64,000 nt of DNA, from contig CAKZGE010000008.1 in the NCBI GenBank assembly GCA_936914845.1, positions 124,001 through 188,000 of the forward strand, in the 5' to 3' direction. Source of the stretch: an uncultured Chloracidobacterium sp. (GTDB lineage Bacteria > Acidobacteriota > Blastocatellia > Pyrinomonadales > Pyrinomonadaceae). Below are positions 43,996 to 53,544 of the stretch, in pieces (positions within the stretch are counted from its first letter, which is position 1; the number at the start of each line of letters is the position of its first letter). Below the pieces are notes generated by a model. That model had not been told where the DNA came from, ran no database searches, and worked only from the letters and a program-made list of their open reading frames with translations. Both the position numbers and the translations under genes were made by a program.

Positions 43996-46659
43996 TTATC
44001 TAAATTCGTCTTCTCCGTCGGTTGAAAGGGTGATCGTATCGGAACGAGCCGTTACCATCACCTCTACGCCTGCTCCATTCCAGCGGTCCAAGATCTCTCG
44101 GTGCGGGTGTCCGAACATTGACCCTCTTCCGGCGGAAATGATGGCGATCTGCGGCTTGACCGCTTCGATAAGGCCCGGAGAGGACGATGTGCGGCTGCCA
44201 TGATGCGGAACTTTGATGACATCAGCAGATATGTCCGCTCCCGAGGCGATCAATCCGTTTTCGGCGGCGAGTTCTATATCGCCGGTCAAAAGCACTGCGC
44301 GTTTTCCGTATGTTAGCCTCAGCACCAAAGAATCGTTATTGCTCGAACCGCTGCCGTCGGAATCTGCCCGCGGCCACAAAGCCTCTACGCTAACGCCGTC
44401 TATTTTCACCTCGTCACCTGCGGCGAGGCCTTGCACCGGCACGCCCTGACGGCGAAGGATCTCGATCCAGCGGTCAAAATCAGGCTCGCCCTCAGCCGGA
44501 CGCCCGTAAAATGCCCTTCCAATCGAAAAATTGCGGGCCACGTCGCTCATTCCCTCGATATGGTCTGCGTCCGCATGCGTGGCAATGACGGCCCCGATCT
44601 CCGAATATCCCAGGTGCCACAGATATTTCGAAACAACGAATTCCCCTACTCCGGGCACATCCGGCCGAAATCCGTCCTCATCGCTGCCGAAATTGATCTT
44701 ACCGCCGGCGTCGATCAGCATCGTCGCACCTTTCGGAAATTGAACGAAGATCGCATCGCCCTGGTCAACGTCAAGAAACGTAATGTGTAACCGCCCATCG
44801 GGCTTCGGCTCGCTTAGCGGATGCAGCAAAAGAACGGCGGAGCAGATCGTGATCGCCGCCGCCAACGCCACAGCCGCCCGTCGCATATTCTTTCGCCGCA
44901 CTAAGATGAACATATCCCACCGGAACAGGGCATAGGCTGCGGCCGCGACCAGGATCAGATACACGAAATAAAAAGATCGCCCGGCGCCGGAATAGGCCGG
45001 CAGCCGAAAGTTTGCCAACGGCAGATAGCTGATCGCCTGGGGAACAATGATCAGCAGATAGTTGCACATCTCGGTGAGCTTGATGAAGGGCATCGCGAGC
45101 GGCCCCGAAAGCTGTGCTATCGCCAAGGCGATAAGCGATATTAAGCTTTCGGCTGCGATGATCGCTCCCGCCCACAGATTCAGGATAATAGCCGCCGGCG
45201 AAACGCGGTTGAAATAAATTATCTGCAGCGGCAGCAGGTACATTTGCACACACAGGGATAGCAATAGGCCCTCGAAAAGATATGCCGCGGCTCTCTGCCA
45301 AATGGTTTCTGCGATCCGCGGCAGATACGGCATTTTAAAGATCCTGCCTTTCCACACATTCCTTTTTTGATCGATCGAATATAGTGTCGGCCGCCAGTAA
45401 AGCATCTCACAAAACCGCAGCAATTGCGGCGCCACATTTGGCGGAAACGGCCGCCGCGAGTTTGGGATCCAGCTCCCGATCTCGCGGAATTTTTCGATCA
45501 GCGGCATTGCCGTTACGATGATCGCCGAAACGCTTATAAAGGTCAGTTGGAATGAAGCAGTAAATAGGTCTGAAGGCCTCACGGCCAACAGCAGAAGAGC
45601 AGACAGCCCCAGCATATTCATTAAGTTCGCCGGCCGGTAGAGCATCTGCGAAAGCATCAAGATCGTGAACATCACCGCCGCTCTCACCACCGGCACCTCG
45701 GCACCAACGGCGATGGTGTATGCCCACAGAACGGCGCACGTTATCAAATAGCGGGCTGCACGATGGCGAACGAATACCCCGGAAATTATCAACAACAGCC
45801 ACCCGATGAAAGTGATGTGCAGGCCGGAAATGACCAAGATGTGAAAAGTGCCGCCTTCGCGAAAGACTTCTGCTGTGTCGCGGTCCAAGTAGTATTTATC
45901 GCCGAGCAGCGACGCGATCAGCACCCCGGCGGTCCGTTGATCAAAGTTTCTGTAAAACTCTTCGATCAGCTTTCGCCGCTGATCAAAGATCGCATTCAAT
46001 GGAGAAAACCTCGCTTCCGGCGACAATATCTCGATTAGCATCGAACTTTTGACCATGCCGATAGCGTCGATGCCCTGTTGATCCAAGAGTTCGCTGCGCT
46101 GCTGTACGCCCGGCACCACGTATTTATCGCTGCGTTCAAGCCGGGTCGCAACGCGGATCTCCGTACCATATTTGATACCTGCAACGGCTGCTTGGCGTTC
46201 CGAGCCTTCCTTCGCCGGCAGATATAAACGCACATTTCCGCTGGCAGGTATATTGTCCCCCTTGTGGATCAGGCTTTTCGCCGCTACTTCGATCACTACG
46301 CTGTCCGGTGCCGGCTCCGGGCCGCCAATCACTTTCCCCTGAAGTTCGACCGGGTCGCCGGAAACGACTGCCCCACTATCGTATAGAACCGTGATCCTGT
46401 CCCTGGCAATGCCGGCAAACTGCAGTTGAAAAGCGGCGCTGCCGGCCAAGATGGCTCCGGCCGCCAAAAACGCAGCGGACACAGCGGGCCACCGCCTGCG
46501 AACCGCTACAGCGGCGACCGCCAACGCGACCGTACCGGTAATGGCCGCAGCCGCAAATTCGGGCGCCGACCGTCCTGCCGCTATACCCGCCGCAAATGCT
46601 GCCGCGAGCCACATCAGCGGCGATCCGACCATTGATGGCGTATCAATCTGTTCTGACAA
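43996..46659 (-). CDS. comEC: ComEC/Rec2 DNA-uptake channel protein
   Basis: ComEC forms the inner-membrane channel that takes up single-stranded DNA in natural transformation. The 887-residue product has an N-terminal OB-like part, a long multi-helix competence domain (about 230-600, beginning with LISGLHITFIGWLLL) and a C-terminal metallo-beta-lactamase domain (from about 630, with HADADHIEGM, GDIELAAENGL and PHHGSRTSSSPG). It starts within the last bases of comEA (17-base overlap), so both are co-expressed. Length is normal for ComEC. Confidence 0.95.
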   Translation of the reverse strand: MSEQIDTPSMVGSPLMWLAAAFAAGIAAGRSAPEFAAAAITGTVALAVAAVAVRRRWPAVSAAFLAAGAILAGSAAFQLQFAGIARDRITVLYDSGAVVSGDPVELQGKVIGGPEPAPDSVVIEVAAKSLIHKGDNIPASGNVRLYLPAKEGSERQAAVAGIKYGTEIRVATRLERSDKYVVPGVQQRSELLDQQGIDAIGMVKSSMLIEILSPEARFSPLNAIFDQRRKLIEEFYRNFDQRTAGVLIASLLGDKYYLDRDTAEVFREGGTFHILVISGLHITFIGWLLLIISGVFVRHRAARYLITCAVLWAYTIAVGAEVPVVRAAVMFTILMLSQMLYRPANLMNMLGLSALLLLAVRPSDLFTASFQLTFISVSAIIVTAMPLIEKFREIGSWIPNSRRPFPPNVAPQLLRFCEMLYWRPTLYSIDQKRNVWKGRIFKMPYLPRIAETIWQRAAAYLFEGLLLSLCVQMYLLPLQIIYFNRVSPAAIILNLWAGAIIAAESLISLIALAIAQLSGPLAMPFIKLTEMCNYLLIIVPQAISYLPLANFRLPAYSGAGRSFYFVYLILVAAAAYALFRWDMFILVRRKNMRRAAVALAAAITICSAVLLLHPLSEPKPDGRLHITFLDVDQGDAIFVQFPKGATMLIDAGGKINFGSDEDGFRPDVPGVGEFVVSKYLWHLGYSEIGAVIATHADADHIEGMSDVARNFSIGRAFYGRPAEGEPDFDRWIEILRRQGVPVQGLAAGDEVKIDGVSVEALWPRADSDGSGSSNNDSLVLRLTYGKRAVLLTGDIELAAENGLIASGADISADVIKVPHHGSRTSSSPGLIEAVKPQIAIISAGRGSMFGHPHREILDRWNGAGVEVMVTARSDTITLSTDGEDEFR

Positions 46660-46993
46660 TCTTTATAAAAGGGCGAAGTTCGCGAAAACGGTTTTCGCTG
46701 ATACCGTCTATCAGTAATAGGTGTTCTATACGTCGGAACGGGCCGTAATGCTCTCTGTGTTCGACGATCTTGCCAGCCAATTTTTCACCGACGCCCGGCA
46801 GCCGCTTCAGCTCATCAACGTTGGCGGAGTTGATATCAATAGCGGCCGCCGGATCGTAATCCGACTCTTGCTCAACGGTTGCGGGCAAAGATGCCGAACA
46901 CGCATGTGTGAAACATACCGTCGAGATCAGCAAAATAAAAACGAACACGCATCTTATGCAATATAATGACTTAGAGATTTCCGAAAGATGCAT
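46643..46993 (-). CDS. comEA: ComEA-like DNA-binding protein
   Basis: ComEA binds DNA at the cell surface before uptake. The 116-residue product has an N-terminal membrane anchor or signal (FVFILLISTVCFTHACS). A short spacer and one helix-hairpin-helix DNA-binding repeat (INSANVDELKRLPGVGEKLAGKIVEHREHYG) follow, then a second incomplete one (LLLIDGISENRFRELRP). The cysteine in THACS could be lipidated. It overlaps comEC by 17 bases. Its upstream region carries several repeated motifs (47056-47127). Confidence 0.9.
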   Translation of the reverse strand: MHLSEISKSLYCIRCVFVFILLISTVCFTHACSASLPATVEQESDYDPAAAIDINSANVDELKRLPGVGEKLAGKIVEHREHYGPFRRIEHLLLIDGISENRFRELRPFIKIVRTD

Positions 46994-47055
46994 GCCGCGT
47001 TCGTGTGCAAAGTGCTAAAAGTCTCGATATTACAAAGACTTAAACTTGTTAACAT

Positions 47056-47127
47056 TGTGGAAAATGGGTCTTTTTCCACAGACTGTGTGGAAATTGGCTC
47101 CGACGTTTCACGTTTCAACAGTGAAAC
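47056..47127. promoter_or_regulatory. repeat cluster upstream of comEA-comEC
   Basis: Three copies of a TTTTCCACA-like motif occur in both orientations at 47056-47064, 47072-47080 and 47086-47094. A separate perfect inverted repeat GTTTCAC-N9-GTGAAAC lies at 47105-47127. The first motif differs by one base from the DnaA box TTATCCACA. The arrangement looks like regulator binding sites for the competence genes. Confidence 0.5.
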
Positions 47128-47143
47128 CTTTTACTATAAAAAC

Positions 47144-49606
47144 CTAGTTCTGGCCACTCATTTCGTCCATGTCCGCGAGGTCTTCGTACGCCTTCGGCAA
47201 TACCGGGCGGGCACGCGTACCGCTGTCCATTTCGCCGATGTAGCCTTCCTTGGACATTGCGTCCAGAATGGCAGCGGCCCGTCCATAACCGATCCGCAAA
47301 TGCCTCTGCAGCAGCGAGGTCGATGCTCTTTTGTTCTGAACGACATTCCGGACGGCATCCCAAAACAACGGGTCCTTGCGACCGGGCAGATCACCTTCGC
47401 CGCCTTGAGCTTCCTCTTCCGTTTTGGTTATTGTTTCGTCATACACCGGCTCGCCCTGCCGCTTGATATGGTCAACGATCTGAGCGATCTCTTTTTCATC
47501 GACGTAGGCACCGTGCACGCGGACAACCTGTGAACTCGCCGGCGGCAGAAACAGCATATCTCCGCGGCCCAGCAGAGCTTCGGCACCATTACCGTCGATG
47601 ATCGTCCGCGAATCGATCTTTGACGACACACGAAATGATATCCGCGCCGGGAAATTTGCTTTGATCAGACCCGTAATGACATCCACCGAAGGCCTTTGCG
47701 TAGCCAGAACCAGATGTATGCCGACCGCCCGGGCCATCTGTGCCAGCCGGGTGATCGATTCTTCGACCTCTTTGCCGCTGACCATCATCAGGTCGGCCAA
47801 TTCATCAATAATGATCACAATGTACGGCAGCTTTGGATGCTCGTTTCCGTCTTCGTCCAGATCTCCGCGTTCATTTCGCTTTTTGGCCTCGGCGTTGTAA
47901 CCGTCGATGTTTCGCACGCCCCAACCCGCCAAATATTTATAGCGCCGCTCCATTTCATAGACCATGTTCTTGAGCGCCGCCGATGCCTTTTTCGGATCAA
48001 CTATTATCGGGTGCAAAAGATGCGGAATATCGGCATAAAGACCCAGTTCCAAACGTTTCGGATCCACCATGATGAATTTCACTTCGTCCGGCCGGGCCTT
48101 GTATAGAATAGACACCACAAGTGTATTGACACCCACCGATTTACCGGCACCCGTAGCACCGGCGATCAGCAAATGCGGCATCTTCGCTAGGTCAGAGACA
48201 TAATTTCGCCCGTCTATCGTCTTGCCGAGCGCAAGTGTTAGCAGCGATTCTGATTCTCTGAACCTATCCGATTCGATAACGTCCCGCAATCTGATCGTTT
48301 CCCGCCGCCGATTCGGTACCTCGATACCGACAAATGCCTTACCCGGGATGCGGTCAATGCGTATCGATTCGGCCTTTAGCGCCAGGCAAAGATCATCGAC
48401 CAGTCCGGTCACACGCGAATATTTTACGCCCGGATCGGGTTTGAATTCATATGTTGTGACAACGGGGCCGGGAGCGATGCTCACAACGCGGCCCGCCACA
48501 TTGAATTCGCGGGTTTTAGAGGCGAGTTCGTTGGCGATCTCCTGCAGCTCAGATTCCTGGTGCTCGATCCGAGCATCGGGCGGATGCATCATCTCCGGCA
48601 ATGGCAGTTTATATGCCTCGTAGGACGCAGACGTCTCCGGGTGCGTCCCCTCGCCGAAAAAGGCATCTTCGCCGGAGCCGGTCTCTTCCGTTTCGGGCGG
48701 ATCTTCGTCGTTCGGCAGTTTACCGGTGCCGGGTTTTGCCGGTTCTATTCGAATAGGTCGTTCGGCGACCGCGATCGTCGGCGGCACAAGATCCTCTTCC
48801 GCAGGCGGAGCGATAACCGCATTTTTGCGTGTGACGAAGGGACTATCGTCGGGTTCGACGATCCTCGTTCTGGCCGTCCGCCCCGTTACTGTTTCAGGTA
48901 CGCGGATAGTCGCAGCATCCGTTAATGAGCCACTTTTACGATCGGATATTCGGCTGGCATCTTCACCCTTCGGCGGACGCATCCATGCATAGAACCGAGC
49001 CCATACGTTGCGAAATTCAGCTCCGTAACCGCTCAGAAATCCGACGATCGAAAATGGCGTCAATAATAGAATAGCGGCCACAAAAAGCGTCAGCAGAAAG
49101 ATCGCCGAACCCGCAGTTCGAAGAAGCTTTGCGGAATATTCCGCCATCAATGCACCGAGAATGCCGCCCCGCCAACCGATAAGTGCCGCCAGCCCTGACA
49201 GCGATAGAATGAACAGCACGAAGCCCGCTACGGTTTTGAATTCCGGCCGCAGACCGCGAGAATAGAAGACGCGCCAGCCCGCCAGAGCAAATAGCGCCGG
49301 CACCAGATATGCTGTCAGACCGACCGTCTGAAAAAGAAGGTCAGCCGTGTACGAACCGGCTATGCCTATCCAATTGTGCACCTTTTCAGATGAAGCCGTA
49401 TTCCAATTCGGATCGCTGGCATTGGAGGAAATAAGGCACAGGAACAACAGCACAGCGGCAGCCATCAACACGACTGCCAATATTTCATTGCCCCGCGAAG
49501 ATTCCGCCTGCATGCCGCGCTTTTTGATCAGCGTAGCACCGTCGGCGAGGCAGAAATTCAATTCCTCGTCGTCGTAGATCTTTTTGCATGTCGGGCATAC
49601 CTTCAT
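47144..49606 (-). CDS. ftsK: FtsK/SpoIIIE DNA translocase with N-terminal zinc ribbon
   Basis: FtsK pumps DNA to help chromosome segregation at the septum. The 820-residue product has four membrane helices (about residues 40-215), a disordered linker, then the motor (about 340-780). The Walker A motif is LIAGATGAGKSVGV, the Walker B IVIIIDELADLM, and a winged-helix DNA-recognising gamma domain includes GYGRAAAILDAM. Unusually, the first 25 residues form a small zinc-ribbon-like segment (CPTCKKIY, then NFCLADG), with only three cysteines visible. The last 20 residues are acidic. It is followed, on the same strand, by comEA. Confidence 0.94.
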   Translation of the reverse strand: MKVCPTCKKIYDDEELNFCLADGATLIKKRGMQAESSRGNEILAVVLMAAAVLLFLCLISSNASDPNWNTASSEKVHNWIGIAGSYTADLLFQTVGLTAYLVPALFALAGWRVFYSRGLRPEFKTVAGFVLFILSLSGLAALIGWRGGILGALMAEYSAKLLRTAGSAIFLLTLFVAAILLLTPFSIVGFLSGYGAEFRNVWARFYAWMRPPKGEDASRISDRKSGSLTDAATIRVPETVTGRTARTRIVEPDDSPFVTRKNAVIAPPAEEDLVPPTIAVAERPIRIEPAKPGTGKLPNDEDPPETEETGSGEDAFFGEGTHPETSASYEAYKLPLPEMMHPPDARIEHQESELQEIANELASKTREFNVAGRVVSIAPGPVVTTYEFKPDPGVKYSRVTGLVDDLCLALKAESIRIDRIPGKAFVGIEVPNRRRETIRLRDVIESDRFRESESLLTLALGKTIDGRNYVSDLAKMPHLLIAGATGAGKSVGVNTLVVSILYKARPDEVKFIMVDPKRLELGLYADIPHLLHPIIVDPKKASAALKNMVYEMERRYKYLAGWGVRNIDGYNAEAKKRNERGDLDEDGNEHPKLPYIVIIIDELADLMMVSGKEVEESITRLAQMARAVGIHLVLATQRPSVDVITGLIKANFPARISFRVSSKIDSRTIIDGNGAEALLGRGDMLFLPPASSQVVRVHGAYVDEKEIAQIVDHIKRQGEPVYDETITKTEEEAQGGEGDLPGRKDPLFWDAVRNVVQNKRASTSLLQRHLRIGYGRAAAILDAMSKEGYIGEMDSGTRARPVLPKAYEDLADMDEMSGQN

Positions 49607-50232
49607 TGTTTCGGAGCCGTACTATTTTTAACTTTTTTTTCGATCAACTCCGCGACGAGACGGGCCGGAGCTGAAAATTCCATATGCATCGTTTTGCCAT
49701 TTGCCGAGATCAAAGCATTTTTCGAAAGCAGTGCCGAAGGATCGTCCGGACCTATCATTTGATTCGCCGCCTGAAAAAGCGATCGTAATGTCGATGCCAT
49801 CGTTTTCGCCTTTTCTTCAGTTTCCATTTCCAAAGCGATGTCGGACGACACTTTCTCTGCATCCTGACCGAGCTTAAAAACGACGCCGCCGGTCGCCCCT
49901 AGATTCGAGAGGTACTTAAAATAGCCCGCATCGCTGAGAGTTTGGATCGCCGCAACTGCTATCTGCGCCATTTCCGGATCGGAGCCCTCTGCCGTCTCTA
50001 TCTTCGTTCGCTTATCATCTAATTTGCTTTCTTTGGTAAGTTTTCCGGTTAACGTAATTGCAAAAGGTTTGCTAAGGTCGAGTTGTTTTTCGGACAGTTT
50101 TTTACAAATTTGCTCATTAAGCTCTTGAAAAGGCCGCTTATCGATCACGACACCGAATTCGTCCGCTTTCTGTGCGGCAACACCGGTCGATGCTATTAGG
50201 CATGTCAGCAAAATAAGAAAAACTTTCTTCAT
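49603..50232 (-). CDS. exported protein of unknown function
   Basis: The 209-residue product has a signal peptide (MKKVFLILLTCLIAS, cleavage near VAAQ). The mature chain is soluble, with a central KLDDKRTKIETAEGSDPEMA part and a C-terminal part with MHMEFSAPARLVAELI. I recognise no family. Its stop overlaps the ftsK start by four bases (ATGA at 49603-49606), so it is co-translated with FtsK. It could be a small periplasmic or lipid-facing partner in cell division, but this rests only on position. Confidence 0.6.
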   Translation of the reverse strand: MKKVFLILLTCLIASTGVAAQKADEFGVVIDKRPFQELNEQICKKLSEKQLDLSKPFAITLTGKLTKESKLDDKRTKIETAEGSDPEMAQIAVAAIQTLSDAGYFKYLSNLGATGGVVFKLGQDAEKVSSDIALEMETEEKAKTMASTLRSLFQAANQMIGPDDPSALLSKNALISANGKTMHMEFSAPARLVAELIEKKVKNSTAPKQ

Positions 50233-50249
50233 TTCGATTTGTCCCGATC

Positions 50250-51363
50250 TTATGTGTTTACACTCTTTCCCGTTTTCTTAAACAGTAGAAATTCTTTGAT
50301 AAATTCGTCGATCTCTCCATCCAATACGGCCTCGACGTTCGTTTGTTCGTATTTTGTACGCGTATCCTTTACTAAGCGATACGGATGCAAAACATAATTC
50401 CTGATCTGTGAACCGAAAGAAATGTCCTGTTTTGAAGCCTCAAGCTCGGCCGTTCCTTCTTTCCGCTTCTCAAGTTCCAGTTCATACAGCTTCGAACGAA
50501 GCACTTGCATAGCGACCGCCCGGTTCTGCAATTGCGAACGCTGATTTTGACACGTTACCACAATTCCGGTCGGAAGATGGGTTATCCGCACCGCGCTGTC
50601 GGTAACATTTACGTGCTGGCCGCCGGCTCCCGAAGAGCGGTAGGTATCTATCCGCAGGTCTTTATCTTCGATGTTGACCTCAATGTTCTCATCTATTTCC
50701 GGCGAAACGAACATCGACGCAAAAGAAGTTTCCCGGCTGCCGCCCGAATTGAACGGCGAAATTCGCACCAGGCGGTGTACTCCGGCTTCGGCCGCTAACA
50801 ACCCGTATGCATAATCTCCTTCGACCCGAAATGTCGCCGATTTTATACCCGCTTCGCCGCCGGACTGCTCATCCAGCACCTCGACCTTAAAGCCGCGGCG
50901 CTCTGCCCAGCGAATATACATTCGCAAAAGCATCTGTGCAAAATCCTGTGCATCCGTGCCGCCCGCTCCGGCCTGTATCGAACAGATCGCGTTATTCGCG
51001 TCCGTTTCGCCGGACAACAGCGATTGCACCTCTGCATCGGTCACTTCGCTTTCAAGCCGCAATATCAGCGATTCCAGTTCCTTTGCCGAATCTGCATCCG
51101 TCTCAGCAAATTCAAATAGCACCTCAGCATCCGAGATGCCCGTTTCGAAACGCTTATGCATTTCCAGCGACCTTTCGATACGGCTGCGGTGCTGGACAAC
51201 CTTTTGAGCCGCCGCCTGGTCGTCCCAAAAATCCGGTGCCGCAATGGCTTCTTCCAGCTCCGTCAGCTGCTTTTCTTTGGCAGGTGCGTCAAAGAAACCT
51301 CCCAAGTTGTTCAACTTTGACTTTTATCTCTTCGTATTTGTTCTGCAGGTCTATTATTTCCAT
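50250..51363 (-). CDS. prfB: peptide chain release factor 2, with programmed +1 frameshift
   Basis: RF2 reads UGA and UAA stops. The gene starts with ATG at 51363 and reads 24 codons to a TGA at 51289-51291. Translation continues in the +1 frame, giving about 370 residues. The frameshift site GGG AGG TTT CTT TGA C at 51288-51303 has the internal Shine-Dalgarno-like GGGAGG, the spacing and the slippery CTT of E. coli prfB. The main frame has the UGA-reading tripeptide SPF (RISPFNSGG) and the catalytic GGQ (SGAGGQHVNV). A single-frame gene caller would start it at TTG 51314. Confidence 0.93.
51288..51303 (-). promoter_or_regulatory. prfB programmed +1 frameshift signal
   Basis: On the minus strand: GGGAGG, three bases, CTT TGA C. 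The ribosome slips on CTT and skips one base, so low RF2 raises RF2 synthesis (classic autoregulation). Confidence 0.9.
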
Positions 51364-51389
51364 AATTTTTAAATATAACTTTTTCTTTC

Positions 51390-52961
51390 TCAAACTTCTC
51401 TTTTATGCCTAATTGCGGCCAGGACCATGAGCATCGCTACCGCCAGGCTCAGCCAGGCGATCCAATCGCCATAGCGGACATAGAGGGTCTTTTGGCCATC
51501 GGACCTTTCAAAATCCCATATCCGGATGGCTTCCTGATAGTTTGGTGCCGCGTCTTTCACCTCGCCGGCGGGCGTGACATAAGCAGTTATACCGGTATTT
51601 GTAGCACGCACGACCGGCCGGTTCGTTTCGACCGCACGGAAAACAGCACTTGCCAAGTGCTGCCGCAGAACGGGTGTTTCACCCAAATATCCGTCATTCG
51701 TCATTTCGATCAGAATGTCGGCACCGTCCGCGACCAATCGCCGGCTAAGCTGTCCGAAATTGGATTCGTAGCAAAGCATGACACCCGCCTTGCCTTCGCC
51801 CATCGGAAAAAGATTGAAATTGGAGCCGCTGGCGAAACTGCCGATCAAACCCGGTACGAGCGCCCGTAGCGGTCCGGGCACGAATTCGCCGAAAGGAACG
51901 AGGTAGATCTTATCATATTGCACTAACTCGCGGCCGCGATCGTCCACCATCACCGCCGAATTGAAATAGCGATCCGTTACCGCATCCGGCTCGGCCGAAT
52001 TGAACAATACCTCAACATCATTTCGCGAGGCGAAATCCGCTATAAAACGTCGAAATTCCTCGTCGTCCTCATACATGAAATTCATCGGCGATTCAGGAAA
52101 CACTACCGTCGTCGGCAGGTGTGCCCGCTCCGGCGAAGCTTTGATCTTGGCCAATGCTGCTTCTGCCATCTCAACGTGCCGCGTTCGCAGCAACCGCCAC
52201 TTTTCAAGCGTCAGCCCCGCCATTGGAACATTGACCTGTGTAACGACGATATTTCTTTCTTTAACAGCCTCGCTACCCGCCGAATGCCCTAAAATTCCAA
52301 GTGTAAAATATCCGGCGACAACGACCGCCAGGATCGCCCCAGCCCAAACAAGGTCGCTCCGCTTCCCCACCGGCCTCAGCAGCGATTCGAACATAAAGAC
52401 TATCGCCGAATTAAAGAATAAAAGAGCAAAACTGACCAGGTACACGCCGCCGACCGACGCCAGGATCAAATAGCCGCTTCCGCCAAATGCCTGGGAATAT
52501 CCGACCGCGTTCCACGAATTCCCGGACAGCCAATAGCGTGCGAATTCGCTCGCCACCCATACAAAAGGTGCCGCAAAGGCTGCTTTTGCACCGAAACGCC
52601 GAAAACCGAGAGCCATGATCCCCGAAAAGAACGCCGGAAACAGGCCGACGTACATACACACGAGAACTAACAGTGTATATGCAAGCCACGGTGGAAAGCC
52701 GCCGTAGTTGATCGGTGAATAGGTCAGCCACCAAACCGTCCCTGTAAAATATATCGTGCCGAAAAGCCACCCGATCACAAAACTCTTCTTAAAGCTTTCG
52801 CGGTTTTGCCCAATAGCTAGCAAAAGCGGAACGAACGCTACTGAGGCCAGTGCGCGGACCTCAAAGTCCGGAAACGAAAGCACCAGCAAAACCGCTGAAC
52901 CGACAGCCGCCAGCACGCTTTTCCAGCCGGGGATCATTCGCCTTATCCTTTCCGCATTCAT
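51390..52961 (-). CDS. lnt: apolipoprotein N-acyltransferase
   Basis: Lnt adds the third acyl chain to lipoproteins in the inner membrane. The 523-residue product has about seven membrane helices in the first 210 residues and one at the C-terminal end. In between is a nitrilase domain (about 235-475). The catalytic triad is visible: Glu in FPESPM, Lys in YDKIYLVPFGE and Cys in MLCYESNF. The enzyme agrees with the lipoprotein signals in this window. It is only 27 bases after the prfB start on the same strand, and may share its message. Confidence 0.93.
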   Translation of the reverse strand: MNAERIRRMIPGWKSVLAAVGSAVLLVLSFPDFEVRALASVAFVPLLLAIGQNRESFKKSFVIGWLFGTIYFTGTVWWLTYSPINYGGFPPWLAYTLLVLVCMYVGLFPAFFSGIMALGFRRFGAKAAFAAPFVWVASEFARYWLSGNSWNAVGYSQAFGGSGYLILASVGGVYLVSFALLFFNSAIVFMFESLLRPVGKRSDLVWAGAILAVVVAGYFTLGILGHSAGSEAVKERNIVVTQVNVPMAGLTLEKWRLLRTRHVEMAEAALAKIKASPERAHLPTTVVFPESPMNFMYEDDEEFRRFIADFASRNDVEVLFNSAEPDAVTDRYFNSAVMVDDRGRELVQYDKIYLVPFGEFVPGPLRALVPGLIGSFASGSNFNLFPMGEGKAGVMLCYESNFGQLSRRLVADGADILIEMTNDGYLGETPVLRQHLASAVFRAVETNRPVVRATNTGITAYVTPAGEVKDAAPNYQEAIRIWDFERSDGQKTLYVRYGDWIAWLSLAVAMLMVLAAIRHKREV

Positions 52962-53047
52962 TGAAAAGATTTTAACAAATTAACCGCTTTGCGTCAGTTT
53001 GTGCGATATCCTGTCAAAGTGAACGGCTGTTCGCGTATATGCACAAA

Positions 53048-53087
53048 TTTTGTCAGCACAACAGTGACGATTTTTGTCATTTTGTCA
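53048..53087. repeat. TTTTGTCA motif repeats
   Basis: Copies at 53048-53055, 53072-53079 and 53080-53087, the last two in tandem. With an upstream TGAC at 53065-53068 they form a TGAC-N7-GTCA palindrome. They lie about 90 bases before lnt and could be an operator. Confidence 0.4.
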
Positions 53088-53236
53088 CTCGATCGGCAGC
53101 ATCTGCGTCATATTGAAAGAATCCGTTCATAGAACTCCTTCGCGGACAGTTCAATTTGAACGAAAATCGGTTAATTTCATTCAAAGCCTTATGTTCATTG
53201 GGTAAAACTGGGATTCCGTGGAATTTAAAAGAAGGA

Positions 53237-53260
53237 AAGCCCGGCTCTGTGGCCGGGCTT
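53237..53260. repeat. stable hairpin
   Basis: AAGCCCGGC pairs with GCCGGGCTT around a six-base loop. No T tract follows on either side (minus-strand continuation is TCCTTCTTTT), so terminator function is doubtful. Confidence 0.45.
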
Positions 53261-53480
53261 AATATTGATAGGACAACTGAAGGAACGCTCGGAAGGTTAA
53301 AAGCACAGTGGCAAACCGCGCTCGTTGTAGAGATGGCGACGTGTCTTGATCAACCTCATCAAGCTTGCCGTTTTTACCTAATGCATAAAGCGTGCCAAAC
53401 TTTCAACACCATCTATTTTCCCCGTTCATCCATTGGTCGTTACTCGCCAACCCCTGTATTTCCTTAGTTTACGAGGCAAC

Positions 53481-53511
53481 AAAAAGAGGAAGCTGTCGCA
53501 GCTCCCTCTTT
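53481..53511 (-). terminator. intrinsic terminator after TPR gene
   Basis: On the minus strand, AAGAGG-GAGCTG pairs with CAGCTT-CCTCTT around a three-base loop, followed by TTTTTG. It is about 35 bases after the stop. Confidence 0.75.
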
Positions 53512-53544
53512 CAAACTCGCAACCGAGTTCTCTTTCAACTTACA

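Larger units (their letters stand above)
52962..53544. other. gene-free interval between lnt and TPR gene
   Basis: No convincing gene in 583 bases; the open frame 53156-53467 lacks a ribosome binding site and has no protein-like pattern. It contains repeated TTTTGTCA motifs (53048-53055, 53072-53087), a hairpin AAGCCCGGC/GCCGGGCTT (53237-53260) and a terminator for the TPR gene. Confidence 0.5.

Noticed and set aside
47105..47127. parS centromere site next to ftsK.
   Set aside because: The GTTTCAC/GTGAAAC arms are split by nine bases, whereas parS needs a contiguous central CACGTG, so it is better seen as another regulator site.
53156..53467. 103-codon open frame between lnt and the TPR gene.
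   Set aside because: It spans the AAGCCCGGC hairpin, lacks a ribosome binding site and does not resemble a folded protein.
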